Part shown: piece by piece, positions 54,821-63,086 of the stretch
Position numbering within the stretch: the stretch's first letter is position 1
How the letters are laid out: each line of letters starts with the position of its first letter
Origin: Streptomyces caniscabiei
GTDB taxonomy: Bacteria; Actinomycetota; Actinomycetes; Streptomycetales; Streptomycetaceae
NCBI RefSeq assembly: GCF_014930365.1
Contig: NZ_JABXWI010000002.1
Coordinates: 496,001-560,000 of the forward strand
Direction of reading: 5' to 3'
DNA: 64,000 nt
Program-made: the position numbers and the translations under genes
Notes under the pieces: model-generated
Databases searched by the model: none
The model's input: only the letters and a program-made list of their open reading frames with translations
Told to the model about the DNA's origin: nothing

Positions 54821-55621
54821 ATGGAATGCCGCACCGCGCCTGCGCGAGAGCCGGCCGCCGCGATACCGCGACCGCCCCTCGTCCGTGAGCTCCTGCTCGT
54901 CGCAGGGCTCTTCCTCGTCTACAAGTTCGGCCGGCTCCTGGCCAACGGTCACACCACCGAGGCCTTCCGCAACGCCCACGACCTCTGGGGCTGGGAGCGC
55001 GCCCTGGGCCTGCCGGACGAGGGCTCCGTGCAGTCCGTGCTGCTGCACGGCGACACGCTGGTCCACATCGCGAACGTCTACTACGCGACCGTCCACTTCC
55101 CCGCCACCGCGGCCTTCCTCATCTGGCTGTACGTGCGGCGGCCCGGGCACTACACAGGGGCGCGGCGGGCCCTCGCCGCGCTGACCGCGGCGGCGCTGCT
55201 GCTGCACCTCGCGTTCCCGCTGGCCCCGCCGCGGATGCTGGACGGCGCGCACCTCCTCGACACCGGACAGGTCTACGGACCGACGGTGTACTCGGCGACA
55301 CCGGCGACCGACTCGCTGGCCAACCAGTTCGCGGCGATGCCCTCGCTGCACTTCGGCTGGGCCCTGATGGTCGCGGTCGGCCTGATCGCCGCGACCCGCT
55401 CCCGGCTGCGGTGGCTGTGGCTGCTGCACCCCCTGGTGACCCTGGTGGTGATCGTCGGCACGGCGAACCACTACTGGCTGGACGCGATCGTGGCCGGTGC
55501 CCTGCTGGCCGTCGTCCTCGCCGTGATCCGGCTCCCGCACCGGACGGCCACCACCGCCGGGCAGCGTCCCGGGGCCCTCGTGCCCACCGAGGAACCGGTC
55601 CTGGTGGGAGCGGGCCGATGA
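54821..55621 (+). CDS. PAP2-superfamily membrane phosphatase/phosphotransferase
   Basis: A 266-residue integral membrane protein with about six helices. The PAP2 signature parts seen are AAMPSLHFGWALMVAVG and NHYWLDAIVAGALLAVV, with catalytic His in each; the first block resembles inositol-phosphorylceramide/AUR1-like members. Likely reaction is removal or transfer of a lipid phosphate group. ATG at 54821; a GTG 15 bp upstream is possible. Its end overlaps the next gene by 4 bp. Expression should respond to the TetR protein through the iteron array. Confidence 0.88.
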   Translation: MECRTAPAREPAAAIPRPPLVRELLLVAGLFLVYKFGRLLANGHTTEAFRNAHDLWGWERALGLPDEGSVQSVLLHGDTLVHIANVYYATVHFPATAAFLIWLYVRRPGHYTGARRALAALTAAALLLHLAFPLAPPRMLDGAHLLDTGQVYGPTVYSATPATDSLANQFAAMPSLHFGWALMVAVGLIAATRSRLRWLWLLHPLVTLVVIVGTANHYWLDAIVAGALLAVVLAVIRLPHRTATTAGQRPGALVPTEEPVLVGAGR

Positions 55622-56607
55622 ACGCCACCCTCGTCGCCGTCGCCCTGTCGCTGGTCTCCGCCGTCGCCTACGCGGCCGCCGCCGTGGCCCAGGAGCGGCT
55701 CGCCTCGCGCAGCGCCGACCCGGGCGTACGGCGGATGCTCGCCAGCGGTGCCTGGTGGAGTTCGGTCGCGCTCAACGCGGGCGCCGCGCTGCTGCACGTC
55801 GTGGCCCTCAAGTACGGCCCCCTCACGGTCGTGCAGCCGCTGGGCGCGCTCACCCTGGTGGCCGCGGTGCCGCTGGGGGCGCGGATGGCGGGGCGCCGGG
55901 TCACCCCGACGGAGTGGCGGGGCACCGCGCTCACGCTGGCCGGTCTCGCCGCGATCCTGGTCGTCGCGTCCGGGTCGGCGCCGGACGAGGTGCTGAGCCT
56001 TCCGGAGGCCGTCGCCGTGGCCGGGGCGACCGTCACCCTGGTCGGTCTGCTGTCGCGGCCCGGTGCCCGGCCCGGGCTGCGTCACGCCGGTGCCTCCGGA
56101 ATGGCCTCGGGGGTCGCCTCCGCGCTCACCCAGACCGTCACGGTCGCGGCGACGGACCGCTCGGGGTCCCTCCTCGACCTGGAGGTCGTCGTGGTGGCGC
56201 TGCTGGTCGCCGCGTTCGCCGTGGGCGGGCTGATGCTCTCCCAGACGGCGTACCGAGGGGGCCTGGGCGCTCCCCTCGCGGTCGTGACCCTCTCCAACCC
56301 GCTGGCCGCCGCCGTGATCGGCCTCTCCCTGCTCGGGGAGGGCCTGCGGGGTGGGGTGGCGGGGGCGTTGCTCGCGGTGACGGGGGCCGTGGTCGCCGCG
56401 CGGGGCGTGGTGCTGCTGACCCGGGTGACCCCGGAGGCCACCGTCCGGCCGATGGACCCCGCCCGGCCGGCCGGTCCCGCACCGGCGGCCGAGGACCACC
56501 CCGTGGCGGCGGTCCTCGCCCTGGAGCCCCACCACGCCCCGACGGAACCGTCGTTGCTGCCCCGCCGCCCGGGCACCCCGGCACCCGGGCACCTCACCGC
56601 GCTCTGA
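55618..56607 (+). CDS. DMT/EamA-like membrane transporter
   Basis: A 329-residue protein with nine or ten membrane segments, two similar halves and a soluble Pro/Ala-rich tail of about 45 residues. The segments ALKYGPLTVVQPLGALTLVAAVPLG and AYRGGLGAPLAVVTLSNPLAAAVIGLSLLGEGL follow the drug/metabolite-transporter (EamA-like) pattern of Streptomyces. It is translationally coupled (ATGA) to the PAP2 gene, suggesting a lipid or phosphorylated-metabolite function. Transport direction and substrate are unknown. Confidence 0.85.
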   Translation: MNATLVAVALSLVSAVAYAAAAVAQERLASRSADPGVRRMLASGAWWSSVALNAGAALLHVVALKYGPLTVVQPLGALTLVAAVPLGARMAGRRVTPTEWRGTALTLAGLAAILVVASGSAPDEVLSLPEAVAVAGATVTLVGLLSRPGARPGLRHAGASGMASGVASALTQTVTVAATDRSGSLLDLEVVVVALLVAAFAVGGLMLSQTAYRGGLGAPLAVVTLSNPLAAAVIGLSLLGEGLRGGVAGALLAVTGAVVAARGVVLLTRVTPEATVRPMDPARPAGPAPAAEDHPVAAVLALEPHHAPTEPSLLPRRPGTPAPGHLTAL

Positions 56608-56760
56608 GGAGACGGGCGGGAGGCGCCGGCCGGCCCTCACAGGCCGCCGCCTGCGCCCACGCGTGCCGCCCCCGCGGCACGGGTGGGCGCAGCTGGGGCG
56701 GGCGCCGGAGACAGCGGGGCCCCGCCCCACCAAGGGGCGCGGCCCGGAAGGCCGCAGGCC

Positions 56761-56800
56761 TCAGGGGCGCGGGGAACTGCGCGATCAGCCACGTACGGCC
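56761..56800 (-). repeat. Dispersed intergenic element, copy 5
   Basis: TCAGGGGCGCGGGGAACTGC and then GCGATCAGCCACGTACGGCC. It is the reverse complement of copy 4 with a single mismatch over 40 bp. Just to its left GGGGCGCGGCCCGG and CCGCAGG give further GC-rich hairpins. The intergenic stretch 56608-56842 otherwise shows nothing coding. Confidence 0.85.
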
Positions 56801-56842
56801 GGTGGACGCCCGACGGCAGATCCTCCCGAGCTGCTGGGCGCG

Positions 56843-58894
56843 CTACCCCCGCCCCAGCGCCGGATCACTCACCCCCGCCCGCCCGTTCTCCACGTGTCCG
56901 GCGAACCTCCGGAGGAACCCCCCTTCGGCGGTCACCGTCAGGTCGTACCAGCGGCGGGTGGACCGGAGGTCCACGACCTGCCGGACCTTCGCCCCGGCCC
57001 GCACCCGGACCGTACGGGCCCGGCCCCCGTACGCGCTCACCACCCTCAGCGTCACCGTCCCGGACCCCCGGTGGGTGAAGGTCAGCTCCACGTCGTCCCC
57101 GAGGTGGCGCGCGGTGACCTCGGGCCCGCCCCCGGCCGTCCTCCCCGGTCCCGCGAAGACCCGCAGGAAGCCGTTCGGCCCGTGCACCGTCAGATCGTGG
57201 GAGCCACCGGAGGCCGCGGCGTCCCACGTGTCCGACACGGTCCGGCCCGCCCCGGTGGTGTACGTCCACGGCCCGTCCGTACGGTTGCCCGAGGTCACGA
57301 GGAACGCCGCGCCGGCCCTGCCGCCGGAGGCGAACGTGAGGGTGAGGGTCCCGGCCTTCGGGTCGGCCGAACCGTCCACCCGGGGCGCGTACTTCAGCGG
57401 CCGGGCGGGACGCAGCCCCCGTTCCTGGCGCGGCATGCTCGGGTCCGCCGGCACGGCCGGCCGGTAGTCGGGGTGCCGCTGCCGGTCCGGCGGCTCGTAC
57501 GCGTCGGTGTCCGGCAGCGCGACGGGCCGGCTGTCCTTGCGGGAGAAGTCGAACGCCGCGGTCAGATCACCGCAGACGGCGCGCCGCCACGGCGAGATAT
57601 TGGGCTCGCGCACCCCGAACCGCCGCTCCATGAACCGCAGGATCGAGGTGTGGTCGAGGGTCTCCGAGCAGACGTAACCGCCCTTGCTCCAGGGGGAGAC
57701 GACGAGCATCGGCACGCGCGGGCCGAGGCCGTACGGACCGGCGACATGGGTCGCGCTGCCCGCGAAGAGGTCCGGGCCGACGTCGACCGTCGACCTGCCG
57801 TGGGCCGCGTCGCGCGGCGGCAGCGGCGGCACGAGATGGTCGAAGAAGCCGTCGTTCTCGTCGTACGTGATGAACAGGGCCGTCTTCGCCCAGACCGCCG
57901 GGTTGGAGGTGAGCGCGTCGAGGACCTGGGAGATGTACCAGGCGCCGTAGTTCGAGGGCCAGTTGGAGTGCTCTGAGAACGCCTCGGGCGCGGCGATCCA
58001 GGAGATCTGCGGCAGCCTGCCCGCCTTGACGTCGGCCTTCAGCTGATCGAAGTAGCCGTCGCCGGCCTTCGCGTTCGTACCGGTGCGTGCCTTGTCGTAC
58101 CAGGGGTCGCCGGGCTCGGCGTTCCGGTACTTGTCGAAGTAGAGCAGCGAGTTGTCGCCGTAGTTGCCCCGGTAGGCGTCGGCTATCCAGCCCCAGGATC
58201 CCGCCGCGTCCAGGCCGTCGCCGATGTCCTGGTAGATCTTCCAGGAGATCCCGGCCGCTTCGAGGCGTTCGGGGTAGGTGGTCCAGTCGTAGCCGACCTC
58301 GTCGTTGCCGAGGACGGGGCCGCCGCCCTTGCCGTCGTTGCCCGTGTAGCCCGTCCACATGTAGTAGCGGTTGGGGTCGGTCGAGCCGATGAACGAGCAG
58401 TGGTAGGCGTCGCAGACGGTGAACCTGTCGGCGAGGGCGTAGTGGAACGGGATGTCGTCCCGTGTCAGGTACGCCATCGTCGTGGTGCCCTTGGCCGGCA
58501 CCCACCTGTCGTACTTGCCGCCGTTGTAGGCGCCGTGCCCGTCCGGCCAGCCGTGCGGCAGGCCTTCCAGGAACTGCATGCCGAGATCGTCGGCCTCGGG
58601 GTGGAACGGCAGCACGTCCTTCGTGCCGTCCGACTGGTGCCACACGCTCTTCCCGTTGTCCAGCGTCACCGGATGCGGGTCGCCGAAGCCGCGTACGCCC
58701 CTCAGCGAGCCGAAGTAGTGGTCGAAGGACCGGTTCTCCTGCATGAGGACGACGATGTGCTCGACGTCCTCGATCGTGCCGGAACGATGGTGCGCGGGCA
58801 GCGCCGCGGCCCGCTCGATGCTGGCCGACAGTGCGCTGAACGCCGTTGTGGCGCCCGCGACCTGGAGGAATCGCCGCCGGTTGACTTCAGGCAT
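56843..58894 (-). CDS. Tat-exported phosphocholine-specific phospholipase C
   Basis: A 683-residue secreted enzyme of the non-hemolytic PLC/acid phosphatase family. Tat signal NRRRFLQVAGATTAFSALSA (5-24), then active-site block HIVVLMQENRSFDHYFGSL, TMAYLTRDDIPFHYALAD, EHSNWP and FITYDENDGFFDHLVPPLPP. The C-terminal 230 residues contain two small Ig-like DUF756 domains typical of this family. It would release diacylglycerol and phosphocholine from lipids, and often is phosphate-regulated; no PHO box was recognised. The ATG at 58892-58894 fits the Tat signal. It is divergent from vanA. Confidence 0.94.
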   Translation of the reverse strand: MPEVNRRRFLQVAGATTAFSALSASIERAAALPAHHRSGTIEDVEHIVVLMQENRSFDHYFGSLRGVRGFGDPHPVTLDNGKSVWHQSDGTKDVLPFHPEADDLGMQFLEGLPHGWPDGHGAYNGGKYDRWVPAKGTTTMAYLTRDDIPFHYALADRFTVCDAYHCSFIGSTDPNRYYMWTGYTGNDGKGGGPVLGNDEVGYDWTTYPERLEAAGISWKIYQDIGDGLDAAGSWGWIADAYRGNYGDNSLLYFDKYRNAEPGDPWYDKARTGTNAKAGDGYFDQLKADVKAGRLPQISWIAAPEAFSEHSNWPSNYGAWYISQVLDALTSNPAVWAKTALFITYDENDGFFDHLVPPLPPRDAAHGRSTVDVGPDLFAGSATHVAGPYGLGPRVPMLVVSPWSKGGYVCSETLDHTSILRFMERRFGVREPNISPWRRAVCGDLTAAFDFSRKDSRPVALPDTDAYEPPDRQRHPDYRPAVPADPSMPRQERGLRPARPLKYAPRVDGSADPKAGTLTLTFASGGRAGAAFLVTSGNRTDGPWTYTTGAGRTVSDTWDAAASGGSHDLTVHGPNGFLRVFAGPGRTAGGGPEVTARHLGDDVELTFTHRGSGTVTLRVVSAYGGRARTVRVRAGAKVRQVVDLRSTRRWYDLTVTAEGGFLRRFAGHVENGRAGVSDPALGRG

Positions 58895-59069
58895 GGGTGG
58901 ATGACCTCTTGTCCTGACGTGGTGCGTCGGATGGGACCTGCGCGACGGGGGTGCTTCGGGAGTCCCCGGGGAATGGTCCAAGAGGAACGAACGCGGGGGA
59001 AGGGTCCGTGGCGCGGGTGTGACGCGCCGGGGACCCCCGCGCGAACAGCGCCGGGCGGGTGCGCCAGGG

Positions 59070-59114
59070 CCGGGCAAAGCGGTCCTTCCGTCTGACGGAA
59101 GCGGTATTGCCCGG
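59070..59114. promoter_or_regulatory. Nested dyad in the PLC/vanA intergenic region
   Basis: An inner dyad CTTCCGTC T GACGGAAG (59085-59101) is enclosed by outer arms CCGGGCAA (59070-59077) and TTGCCCGG (59107-59114). Such size and symmetry suit IclR-type regulators, and the TTGCCC in the right arm could be the vanA -35. The 307-bp region between the phospholipase and vanA genes otherwise shows only a 9-bp tandem GGTTCTCAG repeat at 59171-59190. Confidence 0.65.
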
Positions 59115-59201
59115 TGCCGGGGCGGCTCAGGAATGTGGTGGCACGCGAGGCGACGTGCCTCCGCTCGAACGGTTCTCAGGGTTCTCAGGGACGGGATCGC
59201 C

Positions 59202-60266
59202 ATGCCTCACATGACCGCCTTCGCCAGGAATCAGTGGTACGTCGCCGCCTACGCCGAAGAGGTCGGCCGTGAGCTGCTGGGTCGGACGATCCTCGGTGAG
59301 CCGCTCGTCTTCTACCGGACGGAGGAGGAGGGCACGCCCGTCGCGCTGCACGACCGGTGTGTGCACCGCCGGTACCCGCTCTCCGAGAGCGGCCTGGACG
59401 GGGACCGCATCGTGTGCGGCTACCACGGCTTCACCTACGACACGACGGGCGCGTGCGTGTACGTGCCGGGGCAGAAGCGCATCCCGCGGACGGCCCGTGT
59501 CGCCTCCTACCCGGTGGTCGAGCAGGACTCGCTGATCTGGGTGTGGATAGGCGACCCGGCGCTCGCCGACCCGCAGACCATCCCGCGCGCCAAGCACCTG
59601 GCCGCCCCCGGCTGGACGACCGTGCGCGGCATGGAGCCGATCGACGCCGACTACGGGCTCCTCGTCGACAACCTGCTCGACCTGTCCCACGAGACGTATC
59701 TGCACGGCGGCTACATCGGCACCCCCGAGGTCGCCGAGACGCCGATCACCACCGAGGTCGACGAGGGCGCCGGTGTCGTGCGGGTGAGCCGGCACATGGA
59801 CGACGCCGAGTGCCCGCCGTTCTACGCGAAGTCGACCGGCATCGAGGGACGCATCACCCGCTGGCAGGACATCGAGTACTTCGCACCGTGCCTGTACCTG
59901 CTGCACAGCCGGATCGCGCCGGTGGGAGTGCTCCCGGAGGCGGACGGCAGCGACCCGAACGGCTTCCACACCGAGATCACCTACGCGATCACCCCGTCCA
60001 CGGACGGCAAGGTGTACGACTTCTGGATGGTCTCCCGCGACTGGGCCACCGACAACGACGAGGTCACCCAGTTCCTCAAGGGCAACAACCACACGGTCGT
60101 CATGCAGGACGTCGTCGCGCTGAACCTGCTCCAGGAGACGCTGGGCTCCGAGCGCACCGGCTACCAGGAGCTGAGCATCAACATCGACACCGGTGGTCTG
60201 GCCGCCCGCCGCATCCTCGCCCGCCTGGTCGAGCAGGGCGAGAAGCCGGTGGAGCCGGTCCTGTGA
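59202..60266 (+). CDS. vanA: Vanillate O-demethylase oxygenase subunit
   Basis: A 354-residue Rieske non-haem iron oxygenase. Rieske ligands are C53, H55, C72 and H75 (RCVHRRYPLSESG and VCGYHGF). The mononuclear-iron part includes DNLLDLSHETYLHGGYIGT. VanA demethylates vanillate to protocatechuate with formaldehyde release, using electrons from VanB. ATG with a GGGACGGGAT leader; another ATG lies nine bases on. The stop overlaps the next small gene by 4 bp (GTGA). The pca operon in this window consumes the product. Confidence 0.92.
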   Translation: MPHMTAFARNQWYVAAYAEEVGRELLGRTILGEPLVFYRTEEEGTPVALHDRCVHRRYPLSESGLDGDRIVCGYHGFTYDTTGACVYVPGQKRIPRTARVASYPVVEQDSLIWVWIGDPALADPQTIPRAKHLAAPGWTTVRGMEPIDADYGLLVDNLLDLSHETYLHGGYIGTPEVAETPITTEVDEGAGVVRVSRHMDDAECPPFYAKSTGIEGRITRWQDIEYFAPCLYLLHSRIAPVGVLPEADGSDPNGFHTEITYAITPSTDGKVYDFWMVSRDWATDNDEVTQFLKGNNHTVVMQDVVALNLLQETLGSERTGYQELSINIDTGGLAARRILARLVEQGEKPVEPVL

Positions 60267-60445
60267 GCACACCGCCCACCCTCCGGACGGGGGAGATCTA
60301 CCGCATCGCCTGGCTGCCGGGCACGGACGTCCTGCACGGCACCTGTCACTGCGGGCGCGAGCACACCTCGCAGGACCCCATCGAGATGTGGGAGTGGATG
60401 CTCGCCCACCCGCAAGGACACGATCCGCAAGGGAACAGTTCATGA
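60263..60445 (+). CDS. 60-aa CHC protein between vanA and vanB
   Basis: A 60-residue protein: VSTPPTLRTGEIYRIAWLPG, then TDVLHGTCHCGREHTSQDPI, then EMWEWMLAHPQGHDPQGNSS. C28, H29, C30, H34, H49 and H53 could bind a metal. GTG overlaps vanA by 4 bp and its stop overlaps vanB by 4 bp, so it is made stoichiometrically with both enzyme parts. No family is recognised. A role in assembly, electron transfer or metal delivery for VanAB is inference. Confidence 0.75.
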   Translation: MSTPPTLRTGEIYRIAWLPGTDVLHGTCHCGREHTSQDPIEMWEWMLAHPQGHDPQGNSS

Positions 60446-61395
60446 CCTCGTCCTCCACGTCGCCCGTCTACGAGGCCGAACTCGTCGTAGACAGCCGGGA
60501 GTTCGCCGCCGACGGCGTCCTCGCCCTCACCCTGCGCCACCCGCTGGGCGAGGAACTCCCGGCCTGGGAGCCGGGCGCGCACATCGATGTGCTGCTCGGG
60601 CCCGAGCTGGAGCGGCAGTACTCGCTGTGCGGCGACCCGGCGGACCGGCACACCTGGCGGATCGGGGTGCTGCGGGAGCCCGACGGGCGCGGCGGATCGG
60701 CGTACGTGCACACGGAGTTGGGGCGGGGCGACAAGGTCCGGGTGCGCGGGCCGCGGAACAACTTCGCGCTGGAGCCGATGCCCCGCTACCGCTTCGTGGC
60801 CGGCGGCATCGGCATCACGCCCATCCTGCCGATGCTGGCCGCCGCCGAGGCGGCCGGCGCGGAGTGGTCGCTGCTGTACGGCGGGCGCAGCCGCGAATCC
60901 ATGGCGTTCCAGGAGGAGTTGGCCGCGTACGGGGACCGGGTGACGGTCGCCCCGCAGGACGAGGCCGGGCTGCTCGACCTCGGGTCCGTGCTGGACGGAC
61001 TGCCCGAGGACACGCTCGTCTACTGCTGCGGTCCCGGCGCGCTGCTCGACGCGGTCGAGGAGCGGTGCCCGGGCCGGGCGCTCCGGGTCGAGCGGTTCCG
61101 GCCCAAGGAGCAGGAGACCGGCCCGGACGCCGAGTTCGAGGTCGTGCTGGAGCGGACGGGGAAGACCGTCACGGTTCCCGTGGGTGTCTCCGTGCTCGAC
61201 ACCGTGCGCGCCGCCGGAGTCGAGGTGCTGTACTCCTGCGCCGAGGGCACGTGCGGGACCTGTGAGACGGACGTGCTGGAGGGCACCCCGGACCACCGCG
61301 ACTCGGTTCTCAGCGAGGAGGAGCGCGCGGCCGGGGAGACCATGCTCATCTGTGTGTCCCGCTGTCAGGGGTCACGGCTGGTGCTCGACCTGTAG
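60442..61395 (+). CDS. vanB: Vanillate O-demethylase reductase subunit (PDR/VanB family)
   Basis: A 317-residue flavin and iron-sulfur reductase. The FMN/FAD-binding motif RQYSLCGDP, the NAD-binding AGGIGITPILPML and CCGPGALLD, and a C-terminal plant-type [2Fe-2S] domain with C266, C271, C274 and C304 appear in the order usual for phthalate-dioxygenase-reductase-like VanB. It passes electrons from NADH to VanA. ATG overlaps the 60-aa gene by 4 bp. Confidence 0.94.
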   Translation: MTSSSTSPVYEAELVVDSREFAADGVLALTLRHPLGEELPAWEPGAHIDVLLGPELERQYSLCGDPADRHTWRIGVLREPDGRGGSAYVHTELGRGDKVRVRGPRNNFALEPMPRYRFVAGGIGITPILPMLAAAEAAGAEWSLLYGGRSRESMAFQEELAAYGDRVTVAPQDEAGLLDLGSVLDGLPEDTLVYCCGPGALLDAVEERCPGRALRVERFRPKEQETGPDAEFEVVLERTGKTVTVPVGVSVLDTVRAAGVEVLYSCAEGTCGTCETDVLEGTPDHRDSVLSEEERAAGETMLICVSRCQGSRLVLDL

Positions 61396-61399
61396 GGGC

Positions 61400-61945
61400 G
61401 GCGTCGAGGCCAGGCGGGCCGACCGGGCCGGGGCGACGCCGGAGGTGACGGCTCGTGCCCGGCTCGCGGCCGTCCCGGTCGCGCACAGGTCGGCCTCGAT
61501 CCGGGCGACCGCGGCGAGCAGTTGGGGCAGCAGGTCGCGGGCGTACCGCCTCAACGGACGTACGGCCGGCGTGGACGGGGATGTTCACGGCGGCCACCAC
61601 CTCGCCGTCCCGGTCCCGGACCGGAGCGGTGACCGAGCGGAGCCCCTCTTCCAGCTCCCGGTCGACCAGGGCGTACCGTTCCTGTGGACCGAGTGGGAGT
61701 GATTCCGTTCAGCCGCGCGCCCCGAACGGTCTTGGGCGAGCCGGCCCCGGCGTACTCGGCCCCGGGTGGCGCCACGCATCCGGTGCGTGGTCCTGGCCCG
61801 GGAGGCCGGTTCCCTACGCGACCTGGCCGCCGAGCAGCTCCAACCCCTGCCGTCGTACACGGCGCAGCTCGGCCGTGAGCCCCCGCTCGAAGGACCGGAC
61901 GAAGTGTGGTGCGCGGGCCGCGTCGAACCGGTCTCGATCGGGCAT
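61400..61945 (-). pseudogene. Decayed IclR-family regulator (vanR-like)
   Basis: Fragments of one IclR protein are scattered over different frames of the minus strand. The start MPDRDRFDAARAPHFVRSFERGL (61943 leftwards) matches an IclR N-terminus, but it jumps at once to an effector-domain-like ELRRVRRQGLELL and stops at 61814. A second frame gives ALVDRELEEGLRSVTAPVRD and EVVAAVNIPVHAGRTSVEAV. A third gives RYARDLLPQLLAAVARIEADL, the usual C-terminus. The helix-turn-helix is missing. The layout, convergent with vanB, fits a former regulator of the van operon. Confidence 0.8.
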
Positions 61946-62010
61946 CGTCGCCTCCGGGAAGCCGCTCGGACCATGTCCGGGGCTGTCGACGACCTTGCGG
62001 AGCAGCGCCA

Positions 62011-62039
62011 TTGACCGGCAACCGTCGGCGTTCTACCGT
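62011..62039 (+). promoter_or_regulatory. Promoter of the ABC importer operon
   Basis: TTGACC at 62011-62016, a 17-bp spacer and TACCGT at 62034-62039. A perfect palindrome TGTGCGCACA lies at 62062-62071, near the expected start of transcription, and may be an operator. The substrate-binding-protein gene starts 79 bp downstream of the -10. Confidence 0.65.
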
Positions 62040-62117
62040 CCCGCTGAGCACTTATGTGCGGTGTGCGCACAGCATGTCGGGCAAACCCGTCGTAGCGCGG
62101 TCCCATCAGGGGGAGTC

Positions 62118-63086
62118 ATGCGTCGTCTGCTCATCCACCTCGCGGCCGGAACCTTGTGCGTCACCGCGGCGGCCTGCGGTTCGTCCGATGCCGGCTCGGA
62201 CGGCGCGGACCCGGGGTCCGGCGGCACCACCACCCTCGAGCTCGGGGTCATCCCCATCATCGACGTCGCTCCCCTGTACCTGGGTGAGAAGAAGGGCTTC
62301 TACCGCGAGCGCGGGCTGAAGCTGGAGCCCACGCTCGCCCAGGGCGGGGCGGCGATCGTGCCCGGTGTCGTCGCCGGCCAGTTCGACTTCGGCTTCAGCA
62401 ACATGACCTCCCTGCTGGTCGCCCGGTCCAAGAACGTGCCGGTCGAGGCCGTGGTGAACGGGGTCGCCTCCACCGGGAAGGCGGGCGCCGACTTCGCGGA
62501 GATCGCCGTGCCGAAGGGCAGCCCCCTGAAGTCCGCCAAGGACCTGGAGGGCAGGAAGGTCGCGGCCAACACCCTCGGCAACATCTGCGACACCTCGGTC
62601 AACGAGTCGGTCCGCAAGGACGGCGGCGACCCGTCGAAGGTCGAGTACGTGGAGATGCCCTTCGACCAGATGCCGGCCGCCCTGTCCGGGGGCCAGGTCG
62701 ACGCGGCCTGCGTGGTGGAGCCGGCGCTCGCCACCGTCAAGTCCCAGGGCGGCACGGTCCTGGCGTCGAACTTCGTCGACGTGTCCCCCGACCTCACCGT
62801 GGCCATGTACTTCACCTCCCGGCAGTACGCCCGGAAGAACCCGGAGTTGGTGAAGAAGTTCCAGGAGGCCACGGCCGAGTCGCTGGCGTACGCCGACGAA
62901 CACCCCGACGAGGTACGGGAGATCATCACCACGTACACCAAGATCCCCCAGAGCCTGCTGGAGACGGTCGTGCTGCCCCGCTGGCCCGCCGAGCCGGACC
63001 GCGCCTCGATCGAGCGGCTGGCCGAACTGGGGCAGCGGGACGGGCTGTTCGAGCAGGCCCCGGACCTGGACGAGCTGCTGCCGTGA
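62118..63086 (+). CDS. ABC importer substrate-binding lipoprotein (NMT1/SsuA-like)
   Basis: A 322-residue lipoprotein with signal and cysteine at about C20 (TAAACGSS), then the NMT1/THI5-like fold: LELGVIPIIDVAPLYLGEKK, FYRERGLKLEP, GAAIVPGVVAGQFDFGFSNM. Such proteins bind nitrate, sulfonates, taurine, pyrimidine precursors or aromatic acids. Being beside vanAB, an aromatic acid such as vanillate is a fair guess only. ATG with GGGGGAG four bases before; the gene is coupled to two permease genes by GTGA overlaps. Confidence 0.93.
   Translation: MRRLLIHLAAGTLCVTAAACGSSDAGSDGADPGSGGTTTLELGVIPIIDVAPLYLGEKKGFYRERGLKLEPTLAQGGAAIVPGVVAGQFDFGFSNMTSLLVARSKNVPVEAVVNGVASTGKAGADFAEIAVPKGSPLKSAKDLEGRKVAANTLGNICDTSVNESVRKDGGDPSKVEYVEMPFDQMPAALSGGQVDAACVVEPALATVKSQGGTVLASNFVDVSPDLTVAMYFTSRQYARKNPELVKKFQEATAESLAYADEHPDEVREIITTYTKIPQSLLETVVLPRWPAEPDRASIERLAELGQRDGLFEQAPDLDELLP

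Noticed and set aside
61455..63086. Plus-strand frame extending the substrate-binding protein upstream
   Set aside because: The extension runs over the IclR pseudogene and the promoter; the lipoprotein signal starts at 62118.
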